Assembly: GCA_001515945.1 (NCBI GenBank)
Contig: LOER01000017.1
Span: 1 to 64,000 of the forward strand
Direction: 5' to 3'
DNA length: 64,000 nucleotides
Source: Desulfitibacter sp. BRH_c19
GTDB lineage: Bacteria; Bacillota; DSM-16504; Desulfitibacterales; Desulfitibacteraceae
Position numbers and translations under genes: made by a program. Positions within the stretch are counted from its first letter, which is position 1, and each line of letters opens with the position of its first letter. The notes beneath the pieces are model-generated. The model was not told where the DNA came from, did not search any database, and saw only the letters and a program-made list of their open reading frames with translations. Positions 17,458-26,185 of this stretch are shown here, piece after piece.

Positions 17458-18180
17458 TTACATAATGCCACAACCTGTTGCAAATGTTATCACATAAACC
17501 TTTTTTATTCCTGCTTTTTGTAATTCACGACAACATACTGATGCTGTGATTCCTGTAGTATAAACATCATCTACTAGAATTACACTTTCAAAATTTACCT
17601 TCTCTTTGTACTTAAAAACTCCTGTAAGGTTTTCAAGACGTTCCTCTCTAGTTAGCTTAGCCATGGGCTCAGTATTGATAACCTTGTCTAAAAGGCTATT
17701 AACAGAAATTTTTAAATAACTCCCAATTTCTCTTGCTAAAAGTTCAGCTTGGTTATAACCCCTTTCTTCTAAGCGTTGATTGCTTAGAGGTACGAATGTA
17801 ATAAGACTACAATCCGTGAATTCTTTGGAAGTTAAAATCTCAAGGGCCATCATTCTTCCCATTGGTACTGCCAAACTTTGAAATCCTTGATATTTAAATT
17901 TGTGGAGTATTTCTTTTATTAAATCATCATATTGACCTACGGCTTTTGCACTAACAAAAGGAGGTCTTGTTTTTCTACAATCAGCACATATTAAATGACC
18001 CTTAATATACTTGCCACAAATTCTACAGGTATTATAATTAATATTCCTTGAGCTTATCCTATATAAGCATTTATTACAAAAAATATTTTCATAAAGTTTG
18101 AGGTGTTTATTACAAAAACAGCATTTATTTGCTTCAGGATACAAAACCTTTTTGAGACCTTGCATGGCTTCATGTAACAT
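17458..18180 (-). CDS. comF: ComF family phosphoribosyltransferase-like protein
   Basis: 240 residues. The N-terminus holds zinc-binding cysteine pairs (CCFCNKH, CNKC, CRICGKY, CADC); the C-terminal half has the phosphoribosyltransferase PRPP loop SVILVDDVYTTGITA. ComFC proteins act in DNA uptake during natural transformation, probably with the ComFA helicase and DprA. The gene overlaps the end of comFA by 11 bases, so the two are translationally coupled. The role in competence is inferred from the family; no other competence genes are in the window. Confidence 0.92.
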   Translation of the reverse strand: MLHEAMQGLKKVLYPEANKCCFCNKHLKLYENIFCNKCLYRISSRNINYNTCRICGKYIKGHLICADCRKTRPPFVSAKAVGQYDDLIKEILHKFKYQGFQSLAVPMGRMMALEILTSKEFTDCSLITFVPLSNQRLEERGYNQAELLAREIGSYLKISVNSLLDKVINTEPMAKLTREERLENLTGVFKYKEKVNFESVILVDDVYTTGITASVCCRELQKAGIKKVYVITFATGCGIM

Positions 18181-20077
18181 TTTTTATCCTAAACCTCCCA
18201 GTATCAGGCAATCTCTTTAAGTAACCCTTATCTGCTGCTTCCTTATTTATATTTTTTATCCAGGTTATTGCTTGTTTCATAAATGAAGTAGTATAAGCTC
18301 CAACAAACCATACCTTACTTTGGGGATTATTAGTCATGCGTCCTGCTCTGCCTGCCATCTGTACTAATGTAGCAGTATCAAAAATATATTGATTTTCTGC
18401 AAACAGCACCATGACATTTACCTTCGGCACGTTTATACCTCTCTCCATCAAGGTTGTAGTCACCAAGACGGGAAACTCTCCATTGAGAAAACTCTCCCTC
18501 TTTTTGTCCCTTTCAGGATCCTGCGAATGAGTATAATTTACCCAACTTCCACCAAAGTTGTTAAAGGGCGGAAGCTCTAAAGTCCTTTTAAGGATTGCCC
18601 CGACTCTTTCAGACAGAAAAATTGTAGGTACAAATATGAGTACCTGAGAAAACTCCCCCTCAACGCTTTGATGAAGAAATTCAATGGCCTTTTCCGGGAT
18701 AACTAATTTATCATCCTTTACCTTTAATGACTTATCTATAACAAGCTCAGGTACAGGCAAAGGATACCCATGATGTCTTGCAGGAATTGTAACAATCTGA
18801 ATATGATTTTTGTTCATTTTTAATAGATACTCTGGTGGTGTAGCAGTCATATATACTATTTTACCCTTTGGATGTAAGGCTCTATTTAGAGCATTGTACA
18901 ACATAGCACTTCCATGGTATGGGAAAGCGTCTACTTCATCTAAAACTACAAGATGGAATGCCTCATAAAATCTTAAAACCTGGTGAGTTGTAGCCAGCAC
19001 CAAATCAGCCTTTTTAAACCTTTCGCTACTTCCTCCATAAAGGGCCGCAATTTCTACTCCGCTAAAGCACTTTTTGACTCTCTTTTCAATATCAATTATC
19101 GTATCCTTTCTCGGTACCGCAAACAAAACTTTATAGCCCTTTGTTAACACATCGGCTATAGCAGGAAATGACACCTCAGTTTTTCCTGCACCACAAGCAG
19201 CCCAGACCAGGCACTTACGAAACTGGCTATTTTTAGTGAATTTCCATACACCTACTGCTGCATCCTTCTGAACAGCTGTAAGCTCAAAATCAAATCGTAT
19301 GTCTACCTGTTTAGGATTTGATTTGCCTAAGTAAGGAAAACCATACAATGGTTTACATTCTCTGGATTCTCCCATGGAAATACAATTTTCACAATAGCAA
19401 CATTCATTTGAACCGCAATCCAGGCAATACGATTGTTTAATATTTTCACTACTACCACATCTAAAGCATTGCATCTGCCCTTTTTTCCCATAACCAACTC
19501 CCGGAAAAACTTGTGCCTTACCCTGAAGATAAAGGAGCTGAAACAAGTCTTCTAATGGACTTTCTACATTAATTTGGCAGTAATTTAGAAAAGAATCAGC
19601 TTCATCAGATAAAAGGTACCTTCCTTCAACAGATGTCTGTATCTTATGTGCTTCTTTTCTTTTTTCTAATATTTTAATCCTTTTTATCTGACTATCTGAG
19701 CATGTTATTAACTGGGGCTCATCAAATTCCTCTAGGCCCAGCTTTTTAAGATTATTTTGAACTAATTCAAATTTTTCCCGTAGTTGGTTTCCATGGGAGG
19801 GTGTAAAGGGTATCTTGCCTGCAAAATATCTTGCAATACTCTTTAACGATGAATTGTTAGTCCGATTAAAAACCGTGCCTCTTATCTCTTCTTGAGTAGA
19901 AACTGAATTTAAAACTAGGCATGCTTGTCCAAGAAGTAACAACGGAGTTAATATCCATAATTGCTGACATTCCCAAGTATCCATATGGTAGTTTAAATCT
20001 AATACAGGGTCATGTGATACATTCATTAAGTATTTATCCTTATTCCATGCAATATATACCATATAACGCATTCCCAT
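18170..20077 (-). CDS. comFA: ComFA-like DEAD-box helicase
   Basis: ATP-driven translocase thought to help pull transforming DNA through the membrane. About 635 residues. A four-cysteine zinc region (CFRCGSSENIKQSYCLDCGS, then CCYCENC) precedes the helicase core: Walker A AACGAGKTEVSFPA, motif II VVLDEVDAFPYHG, motif III YMTATPPEY, and motif VI QMAGRAGRM. The N-terminal 220 residues are longer than in B. subtilis ComFA and poorly conserved. The ATG at 20077 follows GGGGTGG by five bases; in-frame ATGs at 20071 and a GTG at 20086 are alternatives. It overlaps comF. Confidence 0.88.
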   Translation of the reverse strand: MGMRYMVYIAWNKDKYLMNVSHDPVLDLNYHMDTWECQQLWILTPLLLLGQACLVLNSVSTQEEIRGTVFNRTNNSSLKSIARYFAGKIPFTPSHGNQLREKFELVQNNLKKLGLEEFDEPQLITCSDSQIKRIKILEKRKEAHKIQTSVEGRYLLSDEADSFLNYCQINVESPLEDLFQLLYLQGKAQVFPGVGYGKKGQMQCFRCGSSENIKQSYCLDCGSNECCYCENCISMGESRECKPLYGFPYLGKSNPKQVDIRFDFELTAVQKDAAVGVWKFTKNSQFRKCLVWAACGAGKTEVSFPAIADVLTKGYKVLFAVPRKDTIIDIEKRVKKCFSGVEIAALYGGSSERFKKADLVLATTHQVLRFYEAFHLVVLDEVDAFPYHGSAMLYNALNRALHPKGKIVYMTATPPEYLLKMNKNHIQIVTIPARHHGYPLPVPELVIDKSLKVKDDKLVIPEKAIEFLHQSVEGEFSQVLIFVPTIFLSERVGAILKRTLELPPFNNFGGSWVNYTHSQDPERDKKRESFLNGEFPVLVTTTLMERGINVPKVNVMVLFAENQYIFDTATLVQMAGRAGRMTNNPQSKVWFVGAYTTSFMKQAITWIKNINKEAADKGYLKRLPDTGRFRIKNVT

Positions 20078-20131
20078 GGTTACCACCCCAGTACAAAAAA
20101 GATTTCAAAATATTAGATAGGACAAAGTTTA

Positions 20132-20231
20132 GGACATTCCTCGACCCTAAGAAATAAGATTTTGATTTTTGAAGGTGTTATTCTGACTTCTGAATTCCGA
20201 CTTCTGACTTCTGAAATAGAGGTGTGTCCCC
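20132..20231. repeat. composite of two short dispersed repeats
   Basis: The outer ends GGACATTCCTCG (20132-20143) and AGGTGTGTCCCC (20220-20231) recur at 31171-31253 and 36764-36791. Between them lies a run of TTCTGACTTCTGAATTCCG-type units (about 20181-20216), the family also present at 27831-27866 and 57773-57834. It lies upstream of comFA and downstream of the 146-residue gene. Confidence 0.7.
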
Positions 20232-20266
20232 TTTCATTAATATTCTTGATTTGTTAAATCTTTCCT

Positions 20267-20707
20267 TCAATGAAAGCTAGTATTATATGTAGATGAATGT
20301 CGTATTCTCTTCATCTCTGTATTAGCCTTAAAATATGTTGTATCTTTAGTTAAGACTAGCAAATTATATTTTTTTGAAATATCAAGTTCTTGTAGGATTT
20401 CATTTTTATCAAACTGCTTTTGAGTTCTGCTTAACAATGGAAAGATATATTTCAATGACAACCTTTTAAGAATTTCATATGTCTGGTCCTGAGAGTGCAT
20501 ATCTACAACAACTATCTGATAATTCCCCATCTTTTTTACAAAGCAAAGGGCTTCCCTTAATACTCCTTCGCAAACATTTGCACAATTATCTGTTGTTATA
20601 AGAAGAATATATTCATAGTGCTCAAAGCCTATTTTATTAAAATACACTATTATTAGCAATAATGAAACTAACCAAATGGTTGAAATTACCAAAATATATA
20701 CTTCCAT
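20267..20707 (-). CDS. small membrane-anchored protein with a glycosyltransferase-like segment
   Basis: 146 residues starting at the ATG at 20707, which follows GGAGGGATACA; the longer frame to 20752 has no ribosome binding site. Residues 3-24 form a membrane anchor. The next part (YILLITTDNCANVCEGVLRE, then IVVVDMHSQDQTYEILKRL) resembles the nucleotide-sugar half of GT-A glycosyltransferases (compare NEE..IEGVL and VVDDGSTDNT), but the metal-binding DXD and the acceptor half are missing, so catalysis is unlikely. Function unknown. Confidence 0.6.
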   Translation of the reverse strand: MEVYILVISTIWLVSLLLIIVYFNKIGFEHYEYILLITTDNCANVCEGVLREALCFVKKMGNYQIVVVDMHSQDQTYEILKRLSLKYIFPLLSRTQKQFDKNEILQELDISKKYNLLVLTKDTTYFKANTEMKRIRHSSTYNTSFH

Positions 20708-20794
20708 TGTATCCCTCCTTTGGTGGTGTATCATACGCACCGGGATACCCAATGGTTACACTTGCCAAGCTTTCTAATTGAAGTAAGATCTTAA

Positions 20795-20990
20795 TTCAGA
20801 GGGAGATTCTACTCCCGCTGAATTTGACGTAGTTCTTAGCTTAGTAAATTGTTTTTTATTTACTAAGGTTAGAAATGCAAATACAAAGTTAGAGCTACGA
20901 ATGAATGGCTTAGTTGGCGTTGTACTCCCACTTGTAGAAGATGGGATACTCGGAGTGAAACTTGTCAACTTGTTGACTTAGTTAAACCTG
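20795..20990. other. structured non-coding region with several hairpins
   Basis: The 20708-21121 gap lacks a convincing gene but is rich in dyads: TTCAGAGGGAG/CTCCCGCTGAA (20795-20822), perfect CTTAGTAAAT/ATTTACTAAG (20840-20867) around a T-rich loop, CCCACTTGTAGAAGATGGG (about 20928-20946), and GTCAACTTGTTGAC (20964-20977). Two of these motifs resemble, in the same sequence style, the hairpins at 47440-47490. A 64-codon minus-strand frame here (20774-20968) is low-complexity and has no ribosome binding site. Confidence 0.5.
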
Positions 20991-21121
20991 TGCAGAGCTA
21001 CGCCAAGTTAGTCAGTTAAAATTAGTGATATTTTTTGGCTTAATTCTTGTATATTTAATTTAAGATTATGGAATTATTGTTACTAAGATTGTAATTAAGA
21101 TAAAGGTGGTGCTATTTTTTT

Positions 21122-21271
21122 ATGTCAGCAGAAAACTGTATCCGCTGCGGAGCTTCCTTAACGCTACAAGATGAACTTGAACTGGCACCTGTATCAACAC
21201 TAAATGGTGACGTATGTGCACGCTGTTATAGAGAAATGTCTGATGAGGAGGTAGAAATGTATATGAATTAA
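21122..21271 (+). CDS. 49-residue double-CxxC zinc-ribbon protein
   Basis: Short gene with ATG at 21122 preceded by AAAGGTGGTG. The protein has two zinc-knuckle pairs, CIRCG at residues 6-10 and CARCY at residues 35-39, separated by 25 residues, then an acidic tail (MSDEEVEMYMN). The spacing fits a small zinc ribbon. Small two-CxxC proteins of this size in endospore formers include the anti-sigma factor Gin (CsfB), but I see no specific match. A terminator follows immediately. It is one of the few plus-strand genes here. Confidence 0.75.
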   Translation: MSAENCIRCGASLTLQDELELAPVSTLNGDVCARCYREMSDEEVEMYMN

Positions 21272-21275
21272 CAAT

Positions 21276-21315
21276 AAGAACCTTCTGGATTTAAATTAAA
21301 ATTCAGAAGGCTCTT
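21276..21315. terminator. convergent terminator between the zinc-ribbon gene and the phosphohexomutase
   Basis: On the minus strand AAGAGCCTTCTG and CAGAAGGTTCTT pair along all 12 bases (one G-U); on the plus strand one pair is lost and TTGATTTTATT follows. It can serve both converging genes. Confidence 0.85.
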
Positions 21316-21329
21316 GATTTTATTAATTA

Positions 21330-22745
21330 TTAAAAGTCTAGATCTGTTCTAACATACTCTTGAATTTTTCTTAGCTCATCCTTACTTTCTGCTTCTACAT
21401 AAACTCTGAAAAGAGGCTCAGTACCTGATGCACGTATAAGTACCCAGGAGCCATTTGCCATCCTTATCTTAGTACCATCAACTGTTAATTTTTCAACAAC
21501 TAACTGACCATTAATTTTGGCAGGTGAGTAATCCTTTACTGCAGCTAAGAAGCCTGGCATTTCTGCAGTAGGAACTCTAATATCTAAACGTTCACTTACG
21601 AGCTTGCCGTATTTTTGATACAGTTCTTCCATGAGTTCCCCAAGGTTTTTGCCAGATTGTGCTACCATCTCTATGATCAATAGACAAGCGAGAATTCCAT
21701 CCTTCTCTGGTACATGCCCTTTAATACTCATACCTCCACTTTCTTCACCACCTAGGATGCAATCCTTTTCCAACAGCAGTTTCCCAATATATTTAAATCC
21801 TACTGGAGTCTCATAGATATGTTGCCCATGATACTCGCATATTCTATCTAATAAATGAGTAGTTGCTACTGTTCTTGCAACCGGACCTAACCAACCTCTG
21901 TTCTCAATTAAATGATTTAAGAGAAGTGATAAGATTTGGTTTGGACTAAAGTAGGTACCATCACTATCAACAGCTCCAAAACGGTCCGCATCTCCATCTA
22001 AAGCCAAACCAAGGGCTGCTCCTGTGTCTTTAACTTTCTCTACAAGTTCATTTAAACTTGAACCCATAGGCTCAGGCATACCTCCACCAAAGAGAACATC
22101 TCTACAACCATGAATAGGATTTACACTACAATGACTGTCACATAAAAAATGGTCTAAATAACCTGTTCCAGCCCCAAACATGGAATCAACAACAACCTTT
22201 ACAGGTGTTTTGTTAATATACTCCCAGTTTATAAGACCATATAGATGCTTTAGGTAATCATCCAAAGGATCTATGTATTCTAAAAGACCCTCTTGTTCAG
22301 CTATTTCCTTAGGCTTTATCTTTACAAGTTCAAGGGCTAATACGTTTAGCTGTCTCTCTATTGCATCAGTAATCTCTGGTGTAGCCGGGCCAGCGTAATC
22401 AGGAATGAACTTAATACCATTGTATTCAGCAGGATTATGGCTTGCAGTAATCATTAACGCACCAATAGCTCCATATTCCTTTATTGCAAAAGCGGTAGTT
22501 GGGGTTGGTGCAGGTTTATTTATTAACATAACAGGTATGTTATTACCAGAAAGAACTTCTGCAGCTTCCATTGCAAACTTATCTGACAGAAACCTTTGAT
22601 CATAACCAATAATCAATTTGCCTTGCTTTTCACTTTCATTTAAGTAATTTGCAACTGCTTGGACTACTAATCTGAGATTATCAAAGGTAAACTCCCGTGC
22701 CATAATGGCTCTCCAGCCATCTGTCCCAAATTTAATGCTATTCAT
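21330..22745 (-). CDS. alpha-D-phosphohexomutase (phosphoglucomutase/phosphomannomutase)
   Basis: 471 residues, full length for the family that interconverts sugar 1- and 6-phosphates. All four active-site loops are intact: TASHNPAEYNGIKF with the phosphoserine, DGDADRFGAVD for the metal, GGEESGGMSIKGH for sugar recognition and RASGTEPLFRVYVEA for the phosphate. The product should feed nucleotide-sugar synthesis for the wall polymers made by the downstream cluster. Which sugar is preferred cannot be decided by eye. AGGAGG precedes the ATG at 22745. Confidence 0.93.
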   Translation of the reverse strand: MNSIKFGTDGWRAIMAREFTFDNLRLVVQAVANYLNESEKQGKLIIGYDQRFLSDKFAMEAAEVLSGNNIPVMLINKPAPTPTTAFAIKEYGAIGALMITASHNPAEYNGIKFIPDYAGPATPEITDAIERQLNVLALELVKIKPKEIAEQEGLLEYIDPLDDYLKHLYGLINWEYINKTPVKVVVDSMFGAGTGYLDHFLCDSHCSVNPIHGCRDVLFGGGMPEPMGSSLNELVEKVKDTGAALGLALDGDADRFGAVDSDGTYFSPNQILSLLLNHLIENRGWLGPVARTVATTHLLDRICEYHGQHIYETPVGFKYIGKLLLEKDCILGGEESGGMSIKGHVPEKDGILACLLIIEMVAQSGKNLGELMEELYQKYGKLVSERLDIRVPTAEMPGFLAAVKDYSPAKINGQLVVEKLTVDGTKIRMANGSWVLIRASGTEPLFRVYVEAESKDELRKIQEYVRTDLDF

Positions 22746-23000
22746 ATAAGATAAGACCTCCTTGTTTTCTTGCTTGTTACTACCCAGTAAAAGTTCTAAC
22801 TTAATATTCCCTTATATATTAAAGTTTATGAGAATAAGGATGAATACATTATATATTTTTCTTCATTTAGCAAAAAATTCCTGCTAGGATAAAAGAAACG
22901 ATAACCTTTTTAGAAATATTCAAAGAAAAAAGACTTGCAGTTAGAGCACCGCAGTCAAAATTCTAGGAGCTAAAATATTCTTCTCAAAGAATAATTTAGA

Positions 23001-23144
23001 CTATTTCACTTTAATACTTTTTAGCTGATCTTTGCTTCTTGTAGTAGCTGCATACTCAAATATTCCATAATCATTATAATCCTGGAGGAAATCATTGTAA
23101 ATCCCGGCTAATGCCCAAAAAAATAGGCTTGTTATAATTGGCAC
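23001..23144 (-). pseudogene. 47-codon gene fragment followed by a terminator-like hairpin
   Basis: An open frame from a GTG at 23144 to a TAG at 23001 encodes a hydrophobic start (PIITSLFFWALAGIY) and a hydrophilic end (FEYAATTRSKDQLKSIKVK) of convincing composition. No ribosome binding site precedes the GTG, so this is probably the 3' end of a broken membrane-protein gene. Directly after the stop, ATTCTT/AAGAAT (22977-22992) with a T-rich tail looks like its terminator. I see nothing else in 22746-22976. Confidence 0.4.
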
Positions 23145-23150
23145 AAGCTA

Positions 23151-23180
23151 ATGCGTTTCAATGCGCTTTAATGCGAAGGT
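23151..23180 (+). repeat. three 10-bp tandem units beginning ATGCG
   Basis: ATGCG starts at 23151, 23161 and 23171, one DNA helical turn apart, in ATGCGTTTCA, ATGCGCTTTA and ATGCGAAGGT. It precedes a dyad TTAGTGT/ACACTAA (23205-23211 and 23233-23239) upstream of the small membrane protein gene at 23278. Helical phasing could suggest a protein-binding array, but three units are little evidence. Confidence 0.4.
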
Positions 23181-23277
23181 ATACACTTTATTTTACCATA
23201 TTTTTTAGTGTATGATATATTAAAACTATAAAACACTAACTATACAACACGTTTATTATCAACACTAGGAGGAAAAT

Positions 23278-23796
23278 ATGAAAATTAAAGATAGGATTAT
23301 ACTCGGTGTAGTCTCTAGCTTGATAGCAGGTATTCCAATTAGGCTAATTAATGATTGGCAATACCATAAAGGTTTAACTGACGTTAAATATGGACAAATG
23401 GCAGCCAGTCTATTTTTGCCTAAAAACAAAGTAAATACACCAGAAGCAAAGTTTGTGGCGGCAGCTACTAACCATGTAAACACCGGCATTACAGGAATAA
23501 TTATTACTTATGTATTGTCAGCTACGGGACGTGACAAGGCTATGCTCAAAGGTATGGGAGTCGCTTCTACAACATGGGTTATAGTTTATGGGCTAATTTC
23601 TAGACTTGCTATCCCTGTAAAAAGTAAAAAGCCCTTATCCCCTGTATTGAGTTTTATGGACCATGCCTTTTTCGGAACATTCTGCGGTCTACTGATTCCT
23701 GTATTTGGTCATAGCTCATTATTTCCAGATAGAAAAAATGTACAGAAAAAAGATAAACTTCCTTTAATATCCACTAATACTAACTGTGAAAAATAA
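23278..23796 (+). CDS. small integral membrane protein of unknown function
   Basis: 172 residues with about four hydrophobic segments (6-24, 66-84, 96-114, 128-146) and a basic C-terminal tail. AGGAGGAAAAT precedes the ATG, so expression is likely. No catalytic or transport motif is visible. It resembles clostridial membrane proteins annotated only as hypothetical. It stands alone on the plus strand between two minus-strand gene groups. Confidence 0.6.
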   Translation: MKIKDRIILGVVSSLIAGIPIRLINDWQYHKGLTDVKYGQMAASLFLPKNKVNTPEAKFVAAATNHVNTGITGIIITYVLSATGRDKAMLKGMGVASTTWVIVYGLISRLAIPVKSKKPLSPVLSFMDHAFFGTFCGLLIPVFGHSSLFPDRKNVQKKDKLPLISTNTNCEK

Positions 23797-23832
23797 TATG
23801 GAAATGATATTGGCTAGTAATAAAAAAATAAG

Positions 23833-23866
23833 AAAGGCACCTTGTTGTTATCTATTAGGTACCTTT
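23833..23866. terminator. terminator at the end of the envelope cluster
   Basis: AAAGGCACCT/AGGTACCTTT (one mismatch) with a 14-base loop; on the minus strand it is followed by CTTATTTTTTTA. It terminates the SH3-protein transcript and may also serve the plus-strand gene. Confidence 0.8.
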
Positions 23867-23871
23867 ATGTC

Positions 23872-24483
23872 CTATTCTACAAAATCTCCATGAACCCATC
23901 CAGTTTGATTTCCTTCTACAATGATCTCATACCAGTCAGAGGATTGGGAAATTACATCTATTTTTGTTCCATCTGATAAGCTAGCTATAATACTAAAACT
24001 AATACCAGGGCCATTTCTAACATTCACTCCACTAGCAGCAGAAACTTCCATCTCCTTGGTAGTACTGGTATTACCGTCATTTTGTCCTGCACTAGAACTT
24101 TGCTCAGTACTGGAATTATCGTTAGTTGTTGTAGTTGGTGTGCTATTTGACTGACTGTTTTGGTTAGTTTGACTGCTCTGGCTTGTTTGAGTAGTTTGAC
24201 TAGTTTGACTTGAAGATGAAGTTCTTGTGCTTCCTAATTGCGATTCTAAAGCTGCAACAGTATTAGTTAAGCTAGTAATCTGCTTTTCCATTTCAAAAAT
24301 CTGATATTCTAAAGCTGAAGTTTTTTCTTCTACTGTTTGAGTAATGTAACTTTCACTCACAAGAGGGTCATCAGTAGAACCGGGAAGAAAGTTTCCTCCT
24401 GCCAAGACAAAATTTCCTAAAGTAATACCTAATACTAAAGCTGCGACCATAGCAAGTCCAACCCAAAGCTTAAAAAATCTCAC
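23872..24483 (-). CDS. membrane-anchored SH3b-domain protein
   Basis: 203 residues: an N-terminal membrane segment (8-28), a short coiled coil (about 48-90, SALEYQIFEMEKQITSLT), a low-complexity Ser/Gln/Thr linker (about 90-145) and a C-terminal bacterial SH3 domain (VNVRNGPGISFSIIASL, then WYEIIVEGNQTGWVHGDFVE). Such domains bind peptidoglycan, so the protein probably bridges membrane and wall. It is the last gene of the envelope cluster. Confidence 0.85.
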   Translation of the reverse strand: MRFFKLWVGLAMVAALVLGITLGNFVLAGGNFLPGSTDDPLVSESYITQTVEEKTSALEYQIFEMEKQITSLTNTVAALESQLGSTRTSSSSQTSQTTQTSQSSQTNQNSQSNSTPTTTTNDNSSTEQSSSAGQNDGNTSTTKEMEVSAASGVNVRNGPGISFSIIASLSDGTKIDVISQSSDWYEIIVEGNQTGWVHGDFVE

Positions 24484-24535
24484 AGATTTATCCTCCCTTA
24501 GATGGGAATTAAGGCAGACGAAGGCCCGTCTCTAA

Positions 24536-25582
24536 TTACCCCCCAAAATGCTTTGCTTTCTCTCTTTTAGTAAATGCTGTAAAGCTCAGATGATTCATGC
24601 CTATCAGCATGATAGCTGTTAGCCCTATCAATATAATAACTGCTTGCGGCGGGGCCATTAATGACATAAGAACAGCACTACCTCCCAAGCAAATGTTAAC
24701 ACCATAAATCGTTAATACTGTTTGTCTATGTGTTAGACCCATGTTTAGTAGTTGATGATGAAGATGTTCTTTGTCAGCTTGAAAGATTGGCGTGCCGTTT
24801 AAAAACCTTCGTATAATGGCATACATAGTATCAAATATAGGAATACCCAAAATCACAATTGGTATAAATATGGAAATAACAGTTGCACTTTTCGTTAATC
24901 CCACTACAGCTAGTACCGAAAGGGTAAAACCTAAAAACATGGAGCCAGTATCACCCATAAATACTTTAGCTGGATGAAAGTTAAACGGCAAAAATCCAAG
25001 AACAGAAGCTGCAAGAATCATAGCTAAGGCAGCAACTGCCACATGACCTTCCCCAAAAGCAACCACAGCTATTGTAATTGCAGCGATACCAGAAGTACCT
25101 GCCGCTAATCCATCTAAACCATCAATTAAGTTGACAGCATTAGTAACACCAACAATCCAAAGTACAGTAAATGGAATTGCTAGTTTGAAGTTTTCTAGGA
25201 AAAGGACATCAGCAAAAGGATTAGTAAGAATATTAACCTTAACACCAAATAAAACAACTACTAAAGCTGCTAGGGTTTGAACGGCCAATTTAACCTTTGG
25301 TGAAACACCTTTTATATCATCCACTACCCCAAGTATGATAATTATTGTACAGCCTATTAGAATTCCAATAAGCTTTGCATCAACAGCTTGGGTCATTAGG
25401 ACAGCAGCTACAAAACCTGCATAAATTGCTAGTCCTCCCATTCTTGGCATAGCACATGTGTGTACTTTCCTTTCACATGGCGCATCCATTGCACCCCACT
25501 TAATCGCTAATTTAATTACTAGTGGTGTAGAAAAATATGCCACCAACAAGGCTATTAGAACAGGCCAAAAAACCTGATACAT
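24536..25582 (-). CDS. undecaprenyl-phosphate sugar-1-phosphate transferase, TagO/WecA type
   Basis: Polytopic enzyme (about 11 helices, 348 residues) that moves GlcNAc-1-phosphate or a similar sugar phosphate to undecaprenyl phosphate, the first step of teichoic-acid or secondary wall polymer synthesis. Catalytic features are VVDDIKGVSPK, NAVNLIDGLDGLAAG, the FMGDTGSMFLG metal loop and DKEHLHHQLLNMGLTHRQ. The ATG at 25582 follows GGGGGAGG; the longer TTG start overlaps that site. Context with CsaB and SLH proteins suggests it starts the polymer that S-layer domains bind. Confidence 0.92.
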   Translation of the reverse strand: MYQVFWPVLIALLVAYFSTPLVIKLAIKWGAMDAPCERKVHTCAMPRMGGLAIYAGFVAAVLMTQAVDAKLIGILIGCTIIIILGVVDDIKGVSPKVKLAVQTLAALVVVLFGVKVNILTNPFADVLFLENFKLAIPFTVLWIVGVTNAVNLIDGLDGLAAGTSGIAAITIAVVAFGEGHVAVAALAMILAASVLGFLPFNFHPAKVFMGDTGSMFLGFTLSVLAVVGLTKSATVISIFIPIVILGIPIFDTMYAIIRRFLNGTPIFQADKEHLHHQLLNMGLTHRQTVLTIYGVNICLGGSAVLMSLMAPPQAVIILIGLTAIMLIGMNHLSFTAFTKREKAKHFGG

Positions 25583-25662
25583 CTGTAGTTCCTCCCCCAA
25601 ATATTACTTTATGCAATAATCATAGTGTACTAAAAATTATTAACCTTTTCAATGCTTAATTA

Positions 25663-26085
25663 CTAACCTATCATGAAAGTTAGTTCCCCTTCAGCAGCCA
25701 CTTCTTCACCCACAAAGGCTTTTCCAACACCTTTACCTACGGGTCCCTTTATTTTCACCAGTTCGACCTCTAGTCTAAGTTGATCTCCTGGAACTACCTG
25801 CCTTCTAAACCTCACTTTATCTAATCCAGCAAAAAAAGCAATTTTGCCAGCATATTGAGGCATTTTTAAAACAACAACAGCTCCCACTTGTGCAAGGGCT
25901 TCTATTATTAAGACCCCTGGCATTACAGGATGGTTTGGAAAGTGCCCCTGAAAATGAGCTTCATTTATTGTGACATTTTTTATACCTACTGCTTTCTTGC
26001 CCTCCTCAAGCTCTATAATCTTATCCACAAGTAGAAATGGATAACGATGAGGAATTATCTCCTGTATCTCTTTAACATCTAGCAT
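25663..26085 (-). CDS. fabZ: 3-hydroxyacyl-ACP dehydratase FabZ
   Basis: 140 residues, the usual length. It removes water from 3-hydroxyacyl-ACP in fatty acid elongation. The catalytic histidine and glutamate lie in [19 protein letters not shown]. The N-terminal [13 protein letters not shown] is also diagnostic. In many Clostridia fabZ lies among envelope genes rather than with the other fab genes, as here between the MurJ and TagO-type genes. Confidence 0.95.
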   Translation of the reverse strand: MLDVKEIQEIIPHRYPFLLVDKIIELEEGKKAVGIKNVTINEAHFQGHFPNHPVMPGVLIIEALAQVGAVVVLKMPQYAGKIAFFAGLDKVRFRRQVVPGDQLRLEVELVKIKGPVGKGVGKAFVGEEVAAEGELTFMIG

Positions 26086-26185
26086 AGTATCACTTCCTTT
26101 GGTATTCGGATAAAAGCTTATAACACTATAAATTTCTACAAAGATTTAAACAATCCTTCTTAAAAATGTAAACTTCCCTTGATAT

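Noticed and set aside
20774-20968. 64-codon minus-strand frame in the hairpin-rich gap
   Set aside because: Low-complexity Ser/Thr/Pro peptide created by inverted repeats, no ribosome binding site.
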